From Telopea speciosissima (Eukaryota; Streptophyta; Magnoliopsida; Proteales; Proteaceae), in the NCBI RefSeq assembly GCF_018873765.1, contig NC_057920.1, forward strand, positions 14,893,307 to 14,957,306: 64,000 nt of DNA, given 5' to 3'. Position 1 is the first letter of the stretch. Every line of letters begins with the position of its first letter. Positions 32,553 to 43,242 of the stretch are shown here, piece after piece. The position numbers were made by a program, and so were the translations under genes. The notes beneath the pieces were generated by a model. The model was not told the origin of the DNA. It worked only from the letters and a program-made list of their open reading frames with translations, and did not search any database.

Positions 32553-34681
32553 TCAGGCAAAAATCTCGTCAATGGATTTGCTCTCTAGCTTGGCCTTGTC
32601 CAGTTCCTGCAACTGTTGCTCCTTGGCCAACTTTTTAAGCCTGTTCGACTCAAGCTCCTTGTTCATCCTCCACCGGTACATCTCTGCATAAGTGATGGGT
32701 TCCTCCAGCACCGGCTTCTCCCCCTCCCTGACCTTTAGCGGGTACACGATCGCCTCAGGGACTGGGTTGTGCAACGTGGCAATCGATAGCCTGCTGCAGT
32801 TGGAGTTCACCACCGCCTGGTGATCTGCGTTCTTGAACCTTCCATTGCTCAAGTACTGTTCCCAAATATCATATAAATTAAACAACTAGGTAATGTGTTC
32901 GATAAAATGTGTGTGTGAGTATGGGATGTACTCACGTGGCCATGGTCGCCAAGGTTAACGATGAAGGCATCCTCAACGGGTTGAACAGTGATCCAAGTCT
33001 TGCCGCCATCCCTGGTGGCCTGGAATCCACCCACCTGGTCCTGGAGGAGGAGGGTGATGGTGCCAAGGTCGGTGTGACGCCTGACGCCGAGGGTGAGATC
33101 GGGCTGTGGGCACTTGGGGTAGAAGTTGACCACCACCTTCTGGTCCATGTCGACGCAGGCCTTGGTGAGGGCTTCCTTTTCGAGACCCATGGCCTCGGAG
33201 AGCACCTCCAGCAGCTTGCAGGTCAGCCCCATGAGCTTTTCGCTGTAGGTTTGGGTCACTTCCCTCCATCCCTCGGGCTTGTCTGGCCACCTCGAGTAGT
33301 CACGAGACCGAATTGGGTATGAGAAGTATGTCACGATCTCACGCCAATTCTGGACTGCCTCTCCTTGGTCTTGCAGCCACTGCCATTGTCACACCAGCTC
33401 AATTAATTAACAATTACTGTAATATTTTTCACATTCTCAGTTGCCAATCTTGCTCCTAAATCTTAAAGAAGTAGAAGTTGATCTACATGTTGTACCACTC
33501 CACCCATGCAAAGGTGGAAATCCCACCCCATGATGCTTGCACGCATATCCCGTGAATCCATATGATATCATTACAGTATTGGCATGGATCGATTCTATCA
33601 GACAAATTTGCCCTTGATTTTTCTTCAAAAACATATTTTTTATACCCCTTATCTGTAGTCCGTACCATATCACTGATATAATATTGGGATTTGTGACTGT
33701 CAAAACCGTTACAGTCACACGATACAAATGATATAATACTGATACCTCAAACCATGTATGGTAGAGAATCCCTTGATCAATGCCTTTGGATGGTGTTGAA
33801 AGGGTATTGTAGAAAGGGTGGGGGTAGTATCTTTTTAACATAAACCAAACTAGGTTTTGGTATTCCTTTTGGGTCATCCCTTTCTTCTTGAGGTACATAA
33901 AAATCGTCATTAATTCAATTATGGACGATAGAGATAGATTCTGTTGGTAATTATCACAGTTGAAAATGTTGATCCATTGACATCTAATTCCCATTACTCT
34001 TAACCCAAAAAAACATCTAATTCTTCATTCCTGATCATCACATGTAAGAAGTAATTCACAAGGGCTCGAATGGAAAGTCAAAATCTAAAAAAGAGAAAAA
34101 AAATTTGCACAAGACTGGCAGCCAAGGAAATGGAATAATTAACATTTCCTTTGGGTTCATAAATACTCTCCAAGATTTGTACTTTCTAAAATACCCTTTA
34201 AAATTCCATTTCCTTGGCTGTAGCAGAAACATTCCTAGTGTAGCAGCAAAATTTCGTTAAAAAAAATATGGTATGGAGAGAGAGAGAGAGAGAGAGAGAA
34301 GGGAAGCGATGGAACCTGGAGGTGAGTGGAGACGACGAAGCCACCCTTCTTGCCACCGGACATGTCAAAGCGGAGCTTTTCCTCCGGAGGGAGAGCGAAA
34401 AACTCGCGAGCGAGGCGGGTCATCTCTGAGATTAGATTGGCATCGATGCCATGATCGATGACCTGGAAGATACCCCACTCCTCGCAGGCATCCGTGACCT
34501 TCTTACAGATCTCAGCCCTTCTGCCGCCCTCGGAGTTGTTGATCCCTGCCAGAGAGATTATAGGGATTTCGTTGCTGAACTGGTTGAATGCCACCTTTGG
34601 ACGCTCGTCTTCGTCTCTCACGAAGCTCGGCTGAAGCGTTTTCTCCTCCAACAGAGCCGTCAAGGTAGAAGGGGGCGCCAT
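32553..34681 (-). CDS. F3H: Flavanone 3-hydroxylase copy 1 (F3H-1), three exons, diverged
   Basis: A 2-oxoglutarate/Fe(II) dioxygenase converting flavanones such as naringenin to dihydroflavonols, in the cytosolic flavonoid pathway. Exons are 34316-34681, 32936-33379 and 32553-32855, giving about 370 aa (family norm about 360-370). The N-terminal dioxygenase domain holds [13 protein letters not shown] and the C-terminal domain starts near residue 200. Iron ligands His224, Asp226 and His282 are present, as are the 2-oxoglutarate residues Arg292 and Ser294 (RLS). Differences from copy 2: HTDP is [12 protein letters not shown] is [13 protein letters not shown] is VEDAF and ATFQNPAPE is ATLHNPVPE. 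The exon-2 acceptor is displaced: the ancestral site is disrupted, and only a CAG 15 bp upstream keeps the frame, adding WLQDQ before GEAVQNW. A solo LTR separates the leader from the TATA-like box. No internal stop is seen. It may be a diverging paralogue with new control or an early pseudogene. The ATG at 34681 is chosen because [10 protein letters not shown] aligns with copy 2. Confidence 0.9.
34108..34228. mobile_element. Small foldback MITE in F3H-1 intron 1
   Basis: GGCAGCCAAGGAAATGGAAT is mirrored by ATTCCATTTCCTTGGCTG. A related copy lies at about 36108-36240, upstream of the same gene. Confidence 0.6.
34276..34301. repeat. (GA)n microsatellite next to the F3H-1 exon 1 donor
   Basis: A run of GA dinucleotides starts about 15 bp inside intron 1. 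On the transcript it reads as a (CU)n tract just after the donor. Confidence 0.85.
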
Positions 34682-34827
34682 TGCTGCTGTTGATGATGCT
34701 CTTAGTTGTTTCTCCTCTCTCTTTCTTTGAGTTTTTGTGCCCTTTGGGCTTTCTAGTAATGTTTCTGACGACTTCTCTGATTTCCTTCTCTCTACCAAAC
34801 GATCTGAACTTCAACGGGAGTCTTGAG

Positions 34828-35582
34828 TGTTGGGTAAAATAACCCTTTTAATTACCACCTATGTGCAAGTTAATGGAGAGTCACAATAATAACCAAATAT
34901 GTGTAGAGTAATAATATAAAACAAATCAATCAAAATCATAAGAGCACACACCAATTTTAACGTGAAAAATCCTCTCAAGACTAAAGGAAAAAATCACAGG
35001 ACCTAGTTTAGGTAAAACTTCTACTATGCAAATAATAATAGGATTACAATGTTCCTCTCTAGACAAATATTAAAGGTTACCAAAACATCAAGAGAAATAA
35101 TCAAATACCGTTGGATTACAAAATAACTCATCAAATAATAAGATGAATTCACAGAAATAACAACATTCTCACCTCAATACTAACAATGACAAAATAGAAA
35201 AATTTATACTTTTCCTAGTTCCTAGATCAAGAGATAACTTTCATGTCGCACACTATAACCCGAGTATAGAACACCTAAAAGAACCTTGCTGATTTTCTTC
35301 AATCGTTCCTTCCTACGGATGTTTGTTCTCACAAAAACTTGGTCTCAGCCTACAGTGCGTCTTGTTCGGAAGAATACACAAAGAGAATGAGAGAGCTAGA
35401 GGTGTCCATCTATCTCTCTTACCGCCTTTGATTTTATTATATTAGATTGAGAGAAAAGAGAGATTGAGCAAAACGAGCGAGATTGAGAAAAGCGTCATCA
35501 TCAAGGCGGTTTATGCTTCACCGCTTTCAAACCAAATAGAAGGTGGGTCCCCCTTCACGTGAGGAGGAACCCAACCCCAACA
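34828..35582 (-). mobile_element. Solo LTR in the F3H-1 promoter
   Basis: It is bounded by TGTTGGGT and ACCCCAACA (TG..CA, with inverted TGTTGG/CCAACA ends), 755 bp long. Flanking 5-mers are TTGAG (34823-34827) and ATGAG (35583-35587), 4 of 5 identical. No internal retroelement sequence is attached. U5-like text on the minus strand (GAGGATTTTTCACGTTAAAA) indicates the LTR sense strand matches F3H-1. On that strand it carries a G-box CACGTG (35556-35561) and a TATA-like AATATAATAAAA (about 35434-35446). Copy 2 has no insert at the corresponding place. Confidence 0.78.
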
Positions 35583-35591
35583 ATGAGTTCA

Positions 35592-35597
35592 TATATA
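35592..35597 (-). promoter_or_regulatory. Probable original TATA box of F3H-1, displaced by the solo LTR
   Basis: The minus strand reads GTATATATGAACTC. Subtracting the LTR and one TSD puts it about 150 bp upstream of the ATG. The TATA-like box of F3H-2 is about 164 bp from its ATG, with similar flanking GAG/CTC text. With the LTR present the distance is about 910 bp. Confidence 0.55.
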
Positions 35598-35737
35598 CTT
35601 TTTGGGGGAAGCAAAACGTTACCTAATCGCATGTGGTAAGGGTCGACACAAAACGACCAGTAAACAAACATAGACAGACACGAAAAGACCACAGGCGGCT
35701 CATGTGCAAGAAAGATAGAGAAATTTTATCATCTTAA

Positions 35738-35895
35738 TTACATTGTTTATATTTGACGTCAAGTATACCTAATAGAAGAAAGGAGACTTCACGTGGATCT
35801 CACCTCAGGTAATATATTCAAATAGGAGGTAGGATAATCATTTTTGCCTTCTCTATTAGATGTACTTGACGTCAAGTATAGACAGTACAATTAAA
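35738..35895. mobile_element. Foldback MITE with TTGACGTCAAGTATA ends
   Basis: Inverted arms at 35741-35780 and 35855-35895 share TTGACGTCAAGTATA, which is itself largely palindromic, together with CTAATAGA / TCTATTAG. The centre is unrelated. Confidence 0.7.
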
Positions 35896-36107
35896 AGGAT
35901 AAAGTTTCAAGATATAGGTCGCACAAAAAGACGAAAATGAAGATGTGATGAATCATTTTTTGCATTCATTCGAAAGTGAGTTCATATGTTATTGCCCACC
36001 AGTTTTTTTATCTCTATGGAAATTTTTTTTTTCCCTTTCTAAAACTACACGTGATTTGGGCTCTCCCATAGTTCCATCTACCCGATGAGAAACAAAATTT
36101 TGGTACT

Positions 36108-36240
36108 ATCAAGCTGGCTGTCAAGGAAATGGAATCTTAAATGGTATTTTAAAAAATACTAAAACCTAGAAAAATATTTATGATTCCAATGAAAAATGAA
36201 TTATTCCATTTTTTTTTTTACTGCCAATCTTGTAAAAGGA
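36108..36240. mobile_element. Foldback MITE related to 34108-34228
   Basis: GCTGGCTGTCAAGGAAATGG pairs with TTCCATTTTTT...ACTGCCAATCTTG at the right. It is more decayed than the intron copy. Confidence 0.45.
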
Positions 36241-36425
36241 ACATTTTTACCACAAGTGTAGTAGCAAACAAGGATTCAAAACCAAGAATTTCAACAAAAA
36301 ATAAAGAAGCCGAACATAGACGCCAAAAGCATACAAAGAATCATTGGAGCACGTGAGGTCATTGGGAGGGACGAATGCATGAATCAGAGATCAGCTATAC
36401 GGCGGCGATCGCCATCGAAACCACT

Positions 36426-36578
36426 ATGGCGTTAAAATCACGCTCTCTCTATTTACTTTCCGCACCACTAGTTGTCAATTTCTCATCATTTCTCTCTCTT
36501 ATTACGGTTTCTCATTGCTCTCTCTCTCTCTCCCTACTTCTTATTTTTATGTCCACAACTCTCAATTATTTTTTCAAA
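36426..36578 (+). pseudogene. Possible exon cut by the MULE insertion
   Basis: An open frame from the ATG at 36426 (MALKSRSLYLLSAP...) runs to the MULE target duplication at 36578. The same frame stays open for another 25 codons beyond the right boundary (43791 onward), to a stop at 43868. The basic, hydrophobic N-terminus would suit an organelle presequence. No homology recognised; it could be chance. Confidence 0.22.
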
Positions 36579-37310
36579 GGGCAAATTTTACGGACACTCT
36601 CTCTAAGTATGCAAAATATCACAGACATGTCAAACTTGGGCCAAAATATCAATTTTCTCACTGATATTAAGCATAATTAGCATCTAAAATTGAAATGTCT
36701 ATTTTACCCACTTAGTTATTTAAATAAAAATAAATAAATGAGACTGTAGCTAACGTTTTGACATTAAAAAAAAGTATATCTTTCCCCATAGACAGAGGGA
36801 TGAGAAGAAAAAATACTCTGATCGAAGCTTCAAAACTTCGAACTTCAACGGCGGAGGAGAGCCAGCACTCCGCTTCCTTTCTTGGGTTGCGACTGAATCT
36901 ACTTCGCAGTTTAACCAAAAGTAGTTGAAGACAACCAGCATCAGGTCTCTCTCTCTCTCTCTCTCATCTGCTCGACATGGTTACAACCGTTGAATCAAAA
37001 GAATACTCTGAGACTGAACTCAAAAATTTGGAAAAGCTTGTAAATCCAATTGAGTTGAAATGATGCTAATTTGGGCCTTTTCTTGGTTAACAAAAAGAGA
37101 AAATTAAAATTAAAAGAGTTGGAGTTGCTTGGATTTGCTATATGGTTCCCAATTTCTCTGTTGGATTGAGCTTAACATTCTTGCCCCTCTTCTGTCGTTC
37201 TATTGTTGATTTCTCTAGTTTCACCAGTGTTTATCTCCCTTAAATTCTCTTCTTTATGAAAATTGTGTTAAATTGGATTTTTATCTGGTTATACTTTGTT
37301 TCTAAAAGGC

Positions 37311-37442
37311 ATGGAGACGGTGTTGAAGAAATACCAGCAAAAGTTTAGGAAAATTAGGGACGAAATAAATCGATGGGATGAGCTTCAATCCCGTTTGCTT
37401 TCTCAGTTCAGAAACACTTCTGCAATAATTGAGAGATTGCAG
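37311..37442 (+). pseudogene. Captured first coding exon of an At5g43822-like gene
   Basis: The exon encodes 44 residues beginning METVLKKYQQKFRKIRDEIN and ending NTSAIIERLQ, then GTAC as splice donor. This matches, from memory, the N-terminus of the conserved plant protein annotated as uncharacterised At5g43822. Upstream a leader exon ends at 36944 (CATCAG|GTCTCT) and its intron ends TCTAAAAG|GC at 37308, two bases before the ATG. The downstream exons do not appear anywhere in the window, and the whole segment sits inside MULE terminal repeats. It is therefore a captured fragment, not the functional locus. The copia target duplication GGTAC takes in the last base of the exon. Confidence 0.72.
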
Positions 37443-37446
37443 GTAC

Positions 37447-37663
37447 TGTAAGGGTATTTATGTAATATCCCTTTATATTTTTTAATATAATCCTACTTGT
37501 ATTAATGCCCAGGCTGTGAGGGGCAATCTAATAATTAGCCCATCGACCTAAACCCTAGTTTTCCTATATATACTAAGTGGAGAGCGTGATGCAGGTATTC
37601 CAAACTAGATACTCAGGGTGTAATGCTTTAAGCAACCTTGTGCTTAAAACCCTAACCCTAATA
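37447..37663 (+). repeat. 5' LTR of the copia element
   Basis: 217 bp. It contains TATATATACT upstream of the presumed start and a telomere-like AACCCTAACCCTAA at the 3' end. Confidence 0.88.
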
Positions 37664-40600
37664 ATCTTAAAGCATTAGGATATTTGTTTCCCTGCGATCA
37701 AGATCGGCTTTGGATTTTGGATTTACAATTTGTTTTTGAGAGATCGTTTTGGCGTTCGTCATTCTCGTTCACGGCTTTTGTCCAAGCTGTTCGTACATCA
37801 TCTTGATCTAACTCGAGCCAAGAAGCGATTTTGGAGAACGCAATTGTGAGCAGATTTCGTCTCAGAGAAGTTACTCGATCGATTTCTCTTTTGTTTTTTT
37901 AATTAATAAAGGACAAAAGAGTTAAATCAGATTTCTCTCTCCTTTGTTTATTGTTTCCACATTCAAAGCTTTAGTTTCTGATTCCACACGGTCAAATCAA
38001 GTGCAGTTTTTTGTCTTTTTGTAATCATAAAGCTTCAGCTTATGATTTGAATGGTTGTTTAAAACAAAAAAAAAAAAAAAAAAATATGTGGAAAACTACG
38101 GAAAAGCTAAAGCGGTCTTTGGTGCTCTATTTGATTTGACAGAAAGGTTTGATGTTTTGGAAAAAAAAAAAGAGGATACTTTTGATTTGATTTATCAAAT
38201 CTTATTGGGTTCGGCCAATATCTACCAGTAGCGATACTAACGTATGCAGTACCGCGTCGACACCACTCGCAACTCTGCGATCTTTTTCTCCATTATCTAA
38301 ATTCGGGGTTCTCCATCTCGGTGTGACTATTCCTTGAGCATTTATTTTTTTATTTGAACTTTTGCTTGGGCATATAAACAAATCACTTAATATGGAGAAA
38401 CATCTTGTTCGATTGAGATGATCAAATTGGAAAACTTTAGTGGCTCGAGTTCGTTCTTGGAAAAGGAGGACTCAGTTTGGGTGAAGTACCTCAATATTTT
38501 CTACACTAAATAAATTTTCGATTGTACGGACCTAATCAAGCCCAATGGATAAGTGACGAAGATTTTTGCAAAGACTACCTCATGAAGCCTGTCGAGATAA
38601 TGTGAGAGACCTATAGTAAATATGAAAGCAAAAGAGATTTGGGAAAACCTAGAAGCCCAATTCAAAAGGAGGAGGACCTATCAAAAACTCACTTGGTTGA
38701 CAAGTTTATGGACTTCAAGTTTCAAGAAGATAAGGAGATACTTCCACAAATAATGAGACTTTGAGAACTTGAGAACAAAATTGAACCAAGAAAACATCCC
38801 GTTGTTGATGCATTCTTAGTGGGTGCAATTATCTTTAAGTTACCCTCTACCGGCATTCCTTTAAAGCGAGATGCATGAGAAAGAAAACACAAGTGGGGTG
38901 GATGATCTCAAACGGTTCATTAGAATCGAAGATGAGAACAGAGCAGGAATAACTTGGAGATGGTGAAACAACAACAGGCATCGCCAATTTGGTTTCACAA
39001 CCCAAGAAATATCCTAGGCGATCAAGCCACCTAAGAAAGAACCCCAACAGTTGGAGGCCAAAAAGACTAATTTTAAAAAGAGGGGCAAGTGCCGCAACTG
39101 TGGAAAGTGGGGTCACTATGCATCCGAGTGTAGGGGTCCTAAGAAAGGGAACACGACACACCACGGAAGGAAGTTCACATGCGATGGACAAGATCGAGCC
39201 TACTAACTTTATTGCCAGGGTTGGCAAGGGTAAGGGTTGGCGAGTACATCTTGATTGGTGGTTAGACTCGGAGCGACTTGTCATATTTGCAATAGCAAGG
39301 ACCGCTCACCGATGTTGTTCAAGTAGCGTGAAGCCATCCTTTTGCAAATGGAGCGTCGTGGAAGTGGCTCAACAAGGGACAATAACCTGGTTCTATCATC
39401 GGTAAAATATTAACTTTGAAAAATGTTAAAATCTTTCCCGGTTTTGAAAAGAATTTAATTTCCATTGGAATTTTGCTTGATCTTGGCTATGTCTATTACT
39501 TTTAGTAGTGGTAGAGTAACATTGTCTCGTTAACTCCTTTTATTTTGGATGTGCTTATAATTTGAATGGTATGTTTAGGTTGAGTTTACCTAATGAGACA
39601 ATAAACCAGGTTAACCATAATTCACTTGATCCCAAAATACTACATTGTAGGTTAGGGCATGTGAACTATAGGAAAATGCTCAAACTAGCTAAAACTCATA
39701 ATTTACCATTAGACACTTCAATTAGATTTAACAGATGTGAAGTGTGTGCTCAAACTAAAATAACTAGAAAACCGTTCAGACGGTTTCTAGGAGCACTCAA
39801 CTTCTTGAACTTATACATTCGACATTTGTGACTTTAAAAGCTACACAACTAGAGGAGGTCGGAAGTATTTGATAACATTTATAGCGATTTTTCTAGATAC
39901 TTGTCATTTATACCTGTTAAAATCTAAAGATGAAGTTTTTGAAAAATTTAAAATTTTCAAGAATAGGGTAGAAAATCAGTTGAGCTTGAAAATTAAAAGA
40001 TTTAGAAGTGATAGGGAGGAGAATACAAATTGTGAGTTCAAGGAATTCCGTGCCTCTGTGAGCATAATCCTTGAAACTACTCGCTCCTTACTCACCTCAA
40101 TCAAATGGCATAGTGAAAGAAAGAAACAGGACGTTAACAGAGATGTTAAACTCCATGTTATTGACAATGGCATGCCCTCTTGCTATTGGGGAGAAGCAGT
40201 GTTGATTGCAAATCACATTCTAAATAGACTACCACATTCAAAACGACTTCTACACCTTATGAACTATGGCATAATCATCCCCGTAGATATGACACTCGTA
40301 AGGTTTGGGACTGTGTAGCTTATGTTAGGATACAAGACCCTAGGAGACCTAAAGTGGGAACTAGAACAAACACTTGTGTATATCTAGGTTGTGCGTAAGA
40401 CAAAGTCTTTGCGAGATCGGTTTTGGATCTATCAACCAATGTGGTGATAGAATCTAGGGATGCTATATTCTTTGAGGATAAATTCCTTAGAGATAAAGGC
40501 CCGACCTTGCTGGTTTGACCAGTGGTTACGTGAATCACCTTTGAAATCAACCAATTGTTTCGACACTACTCCCACAATGCTCCTTGAATCGAATCTAGAA

Positions 40601-43029
40601 GAGTATCTACTAGAGATCGCGACCCAAGAATTTTGGTGAGGATTTTGTGACCTACCATTTAGAGGCTGATCCATCCACCTATAAGGAAGCGATGAGATCT
40701 AGGGACTCACTGTTATGGAAAGAAGCCATTGATGAGGAAATGAGCTCTTTAATGCAAAATGAGACTGGCACCTTGTTGATCTGCCTAGAGGGGCCAAGAC
40801 AATAGGATGTAAGTGGGTCTGAAGAAGAAACTTAATCCGGATGGGTCTATAGTCGGTATAAAGCACGATTAGTAGCTAAGGGCTATAAACAGTGAGAGGG
40901 ATAGATTATTTTGACATCTACTCCCGGTCGCCATTTGGCAACAATAAGGATTCTTCTTGCCATAGCATCTATTGAGCACTATGTTGTGCATCAAATGGAT
41001 GTAAAAGCGATTTTCCTTAATGGAGACCTAATGAAGAAATCTACATGAACCAACCTGAAGGGTTTGTCATGGAAGGTTCGAAAAAAGAGTTTGTAAATTA
41101 AACAAATCTCTCTATGGTCTTAAACAAGCACCTAAATTGTGGCATGAGAAGTTTGACAAGACAAGAAAGAGCCTTGGTTTTCAAACCAAAGAACCTCGGA
41201 TAAGTGCCTTTATTTTTTGTCCGAGTCAAACAAGGTCGCGATTATTTGCTTGTATGTAGACGACATGTTGATTCTAGGTTACGATCTCTCTCTGTAGTGA
41301 GTGACATTAAAGAAACCTTGTCCAAAGAATTCGACATGAAAGATCTTGGTGTGGTAGACACCATTCTTGGAATGAGAGTAAGCTTCAGTGAGCAAGGGAT
41401 CACCCTTAGTCGACTCATTACATTGAGAAGCTACTTTCTAGTTGGGGTTACGAGTGATTTTAAACCGATTGAGACACCCTATGACTACAACAAACGCTTG
41501 AAACCGTAAATCAGTTAGATTATTCTAAACCGATTGGTAGTCTCATGTATGCAATGAGTTGCACTAGGCCGACATAGCCTTTACGGTAGGCATTGAGTCG
41601 TTTCACTAGTAATCCTGGAAAAGAGCATTGGGATGCCCTATCGAGGCGATGAGATACCTTAAGGGTACTCAAGGTTATGCTTTATGTTATAATGGACATC
41701 CTCCAACTTTAGAAGGATATTCGATGCATCTTGGTGCTCAGATTTGGGAGACAAGAGATCCACCGTGGTTATGTATTTACACTAGGAGGAGCATGTAGCA
41801 TGGAAATCTAAAAGACAGACTAGTATTGCTCTGTCATCTATGGAATCGGCACTTTATGCTCTAGCTTCGGGAGATGAAGCAGAGTGGATAAAGGATCCGA
41901 TCATGGATATTCCATTGAGGAGTTTTAAGTTAAACTCTATATCTATATTCTGTGATAATCAAGCAACAAAGACGATTGTGAATAACTCACTCTTTAATGG
42001 TAAGAGGAGACACATCGCTGAAACAGGCCATGCTGAATTATAGAATGGAACAAGGGATTATCACTTTGATTGATGTGAGATCGAAGGATAATACGACAAA
42101 TGCCCTTACAAAGGGATTGAACAAAGATCGAACATTCAAAACTATAGGGAGATGGGGTTAAAGACCATTTAGTCGGTCTTAACCTAACCCAATATTATTT
42201 TGAATTATTCGAATCTCATCTAGCCTTAGTAAGCATTCGGGACGATTTACATGTTTCGGATAACTTAGTTAGGTTACTAAGTATGGGGGTTTGTGAAACC
42301 ATTCCAAACTTGATGGTGTAGCAAATTTTCATGTGAAGTCTCCTTACTTTGTTATTCCACAAAGGAATATGAAAAATGTCGATATGTTTCAATGATATTG
42401 TGCTAGTCTTTATGTCATTCTAAATTTGATGACATGTCTTTCATAGTATGGTGTACCATTCCAAATTTGATGATACAACATAAATCTATGACGATATGAC
42501 GAATACTGATATTCCAAATGGAAACATGGTATGGTCCTTATGATAGAGACTATATAGGATCGAGTTCTTGTAAAGAAACTTGATGATGATGCTTATTGTT
42601 TTTTGATTTACCTTCACCATATATGAAATGTACTAAGTTCTTATTGTTGAACTAGATACTATTGTGCAAATGATTGAATTCATAATATCTTATGAAATTC
42701 ATATTTGACAAATTACAAAGAATGGTGAAGATGGAGGAGAACGGTTGAATCGGATCTCGATGAGGATGACTTACTTGACGAGTAAAGTCACATGGATTGC
42801 AAGGACTTTTCCTTTTGATTATTTCTTTTGGTTTAGCCACTTGCATGTGGAACTTGGTTTATTGTTGGGTTTAGTTTTGATCTAAAACCCTTGTTTTATT
42901 TCTTGAAGTTTACTTATTTCTTATTTGATTTATTGGATTATTGATATTCAATTTATATTGATTCAATTATTGATTGAACAATGGTTCCTATACATGTGTA
43001 ATGGATATATGTAGAACATAGGAAGAGAT

Positions 43030-43242
43030 TGTAAGGGTATTTATGTAATATCCCTTTATATGTTCTAATATAATCCTACTTGTATTAATGCCCAGCGTGA
43101 GGGGCAATCTAATAATTAGCCCATCCGACCTAAACCCTAGTTTTCCTATATATACTATTGGAGCGTGATGCAGGTATTCCAAACTAGATACTCAGGGTGT
43201 AATGCTTTAAGCAACCTTGTGCTTAAAACCCTAACCCTAACA
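43030..43242 (+). repeat. 3' LTR of the copia element
   Basis: 213 bp, colinear with the 5' LTR, ending AACCCTAACCCTAACA before the GGTAC duplication. Confidence 0.88.

Larger units (their letters stand above)
33380..34315 (-). other. Intron 1 of F3H-1
   Basis: 936 bp, donor GTTCCA, likely acceptor GGCAG. Both ends are homologous to intron 1 of copy 2. It holds a (GA)n run at 34276-34301 just inside the donor and a small foldback at about 34108-34228. Confidence 0.7.
37447..43242 (+). mobile_element. Complete Ty1/copia retrotransposon, inactivated, 5.8 kb
   Basis: LTRs 37447-37663 and 43030-43242 both start TGTAAGGGTATTTATG and end in AACCCTAACCCTAA(C/T)A. The target duplication GGTAC is perfect (37442-37446, 43243-43247). 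Domains in order on the plus strand: a gag remnant with zinc knuckle CRNCGKWGHYASEC (about 39088-39130), protease-like ATCHICNSKD (about 39270), GAG-pre-integrase LHCRLGHVNYRKML with CEVC, integrase, reverse transcriptase with MDVKAIFLNGDL, LYGLKQAP and ICLYVDDMLIL (about 40720-41500), then RNase H ending near 42130. Stops and frameshifts are frequent throughout. The LTRs differ at roughly ten sites or small indels, so the insertion is not recent. A standard initiator tRNA-Met PBS is not evident after the 5' LTR. Confidence 0.9.

Noticed and set aside
32909..33322. A 137-codon plus-strand open stretch antisense to F3H-1 exon 2
   Set aside because: It is a shadow of the GC-rich dioxygenase exon; an equivalent shadow lies over F3H-2. 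No independent evidence.
33437..33994. A 185-codon open stretch on the minus strand inside F3H-1 intron 1
   Set aside because: It lies wholly between exons whose splice sites match copy 2. No recognisable domain.
37630..37662. Telomere-like AACCCTAACCCTAA, suggesting an interstitial telomere
   Set aside because: Only two units, and the same text ends the other LTR at 43225-43242, so it belongs to the retroelement.
38847..39405. Open stretches on both strands near the copia zinc knuckle
   Set aside because: They are off-frame readings over the decayed gag-pol of the element at 37447-43242, not separate genes.
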